Positions 63,015-64,000 of a stretch of 64,000 bases of DNA are shown here, piece by piece. Position 1 is the first letter of the stretch, and each line of letters opens with the position of its first letter. Where the stretch lies: contig NZ_CP146077.1 in NCBI RefSeq assembly GCF_037023725.1, positions 3,943,001-4,007,000 on the forward strand, written 5' to 3'. This DNA comes from Pseudomonas bubulae. GTDB lineage: Bacteria; Pseudomonadota; Gammaproteobacteria; Pseudomonadales; Pseudomonadaceae. Below the pieces are notes generated by a model. That model searched no databases and had not been told where the DNA came from. It saw only the letters and a program-made list of their open reading frames with translations. Both the position numbers and the translations under genes were made by a program.

Positions 63015-64000
63015 GCCGTGGCTCCTGTCATGCCCAGTGCTTCACGCACGCGGCTTTTCACCTTGACCCGGTAGCGACGATCCATCGCTGCCAGCAATCC
63101 ACCAAAGCCTGTGAGCAGACCGCCAAACCAGATCCAGCGCACAAACGGTTTCACATGCACCCGCACAGCCCAGGCGCCGTTGTCCAGGGGCTCACCCAGC
63201 GCAACATAGAGGTCACGGGTGAAACCGGCGTCGATCCCGGCTTCGGTCATCATCGAGTTCTGCACCGTGTAGAGGCGTTTTTCCGGGTGCAGTACGCTGA
63301 CTTCCTTGCCATTGCGGATGACACGCACGGTACCTTTGTCAGACGTAAAGTTCGGACCCTGGAAGTGCTTGGCGCCTTCAAAAATAAAGTGATAACCGCC
63401 AAGCTCCATCGACTCGCCCGGTGCCAGGCGCAAGTCGCGCTCGGCACTGTGCTGGCTCGACAACACCACCCCCAGCGCACACACGGCGATACCCAGGTGG
63501 GCAATCTGCATGCCCCAGTAGCTGCGGGTCAGGCTGCGCACGCCTTTGATCAGGCCCTTGTGACGGGTTTTGTCACCGATGTCACGCACCCCGGCCAGCA
63601 GCACCCAGGCCGCCAGCATAAAGGTGGTCAGCACCGCCCAGTTGAAGTCGCCATAGGCCACTCCGGCAATTGCCGACAGCGCGGCGCTGCCCAGCAGTAC
63701 GGGGGTGAGCATGCCCAACAACCATTTGACCGGAGTGTCTTTCCAGCGCACCAGCACTCCGACGGCCATCACCACCATCAGCAAAGCCATGAGCGGGATA
63801 AACAGGGCGTTGAAGTACGGCGGGCCCACTGACATCTTGGCGCCACTGATGGCATCCAGAATCAGTGGGTACAGGGTGCCGAGCAGAATCATCGACGCGG
63901 CCACCACCAGGATCAGGTTGTTGCCCAACAGCAGGGTCTCACGGGACCACAGCTTGAAACTGACATGGCTTTTCACCACCGGCGCACGCAGGGCAAACAG
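63011..64000 (-). CDS. ccmF: Heme lyase CcmF, 5' part cut off by the window edge
   Basis: The last 329 residues of a protein normally about 650 long; the frame is open at 64000. It contains the later transmembrane helices, a periplasmic loop (about WKDTPVKWLLGM and GYHFIFEGAKHFQGPNFTSDKGTVRVIRNGKEVSVLHPEKRLY) and the C-terminal helix with GGLLAAMDRRYRVK. Ligates heme to apocytochrome c together with CcmH and CcmI. ccmF, ccmG, ccmH and ccmI overlap in that order. Confidence 0.96.
   Translation of the reverse strand: MFALRAPVVKSHVSFKLWSRETLLLGNNLILVVAASMILLGTLYPLILDAISGAKMSVGPPYFNALFIPLMALLMVVMAVGVLVRWKDTPVKWLLGMLTPVLLGSAALSAIAGVAYGDFNWAVLTTFMLAAWVLLAGVRDIGDKTRHKGLIKGVRSLTRSYWGMQIAHLGIAVCALGVVLSSQHSAERDLRLAPGESMELGGYHFIFEGAKHFQGPNFTSDKGTVRVIRNGKEVSVLHPEKRLYTVQNSMMTEAGIDAGFTRDLYVALGEPLDNGAWAVRVHVKPFVRWIWFGGLLTGFGGLLAAMDRRYRVKVKSRVREALGMTGATA

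Overview
The window is chromosomal DNA of a Pseudomonas, probably of the fluorescens/putida side of the genus. The evidence is gene content (tusDCB-tusE, mtnBCD, speE, aroC, the puu/ura/all purine cluster, gcl-hyi-glxR, ccmFGHI), gene order that matches my memory of Pseudomonas genomes, GC-rich core genes, and many Pseudomonas-type REP palindromes (GTGGGAGCGAGCCTGCTCGCGA and relatives).

Layout. 1-1084 is the 5' part of a peptide-ABC binding protein. 1.1-6.2 kb is an AT-richer accessory block that ends at the 3' end of a tRNA-Ser(UGA) gene. It holds a two-gene pertussis-like AB toxin locus (A subunit at 2171-2923, ending in HDEL; B-like subunit at 1805-2152), a cysteine hydrolase, and a three-gene polymorphic-toxin cassette (unknown protein, type-44 toxin domain, small membrane-anchored candidate immunity protein). 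6.4-10.9 kb is core: a Bax-inhibitor-1 protein, the tRNA 2-thiolation relay tusD-C-B-E with ybiB, yheU, a CsrA paralogue and ynfA. 10.9-16.4 kb carries an LTA-synthase-like phosphoglycerol transferase, speE and several small proteins. 16.5-19.6 kb is methionine salvage (mtnC, mtnD, mtnB) with an overlapping MFS gene. 19.7-31.3 kb is mixed housekeeping: aroC, a GH3 enzyme, prmB, folE, an Smr protein, GSTs, and a MarR regulator divergent from an aminotransferase-GST pair.

31.5-53 kb is a coherent catabolic region for purines. A hypoxanthine/guanine-type permease, uraH, puuE, uraD, alc, allA, the membrane urate oxidase puuD, a urate/xanthine-type permease and two tandem OmpK/Tsx-type porins convert urate to ureidoglycolate, glyoxylate and urea. 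gcl, hyi and glxR then convert glyoxylate to glycerate, and a urea transporter sits next to them. Five copies of a TTGTATACAA-type palindrome lie upstream of the permease, uraH, puuE, a glcG-like gene and gcl, which suggests one shared regulator whose gene is not in the window. Inside this stretch are a TetR-MFS divergent pair with three operators, a RutR-like TetR gene, and a REP-associated transposase flanked by two near-identical REP doublets.

53-64 kb holds a sulfate-binding protein, topB, a PhzF-like protein, a sodium:solute symporter with a 43-residue partner, an SDR, a lipoprotein, and the cytochrome c maturation genes ccmI, ccmH, ccmG and ccmF (cut by the window edge).

Starts were chosen from visible Shine-Dalgarno spacing and family N-termini. 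Functions come from reading the protein sequences, with no database search.
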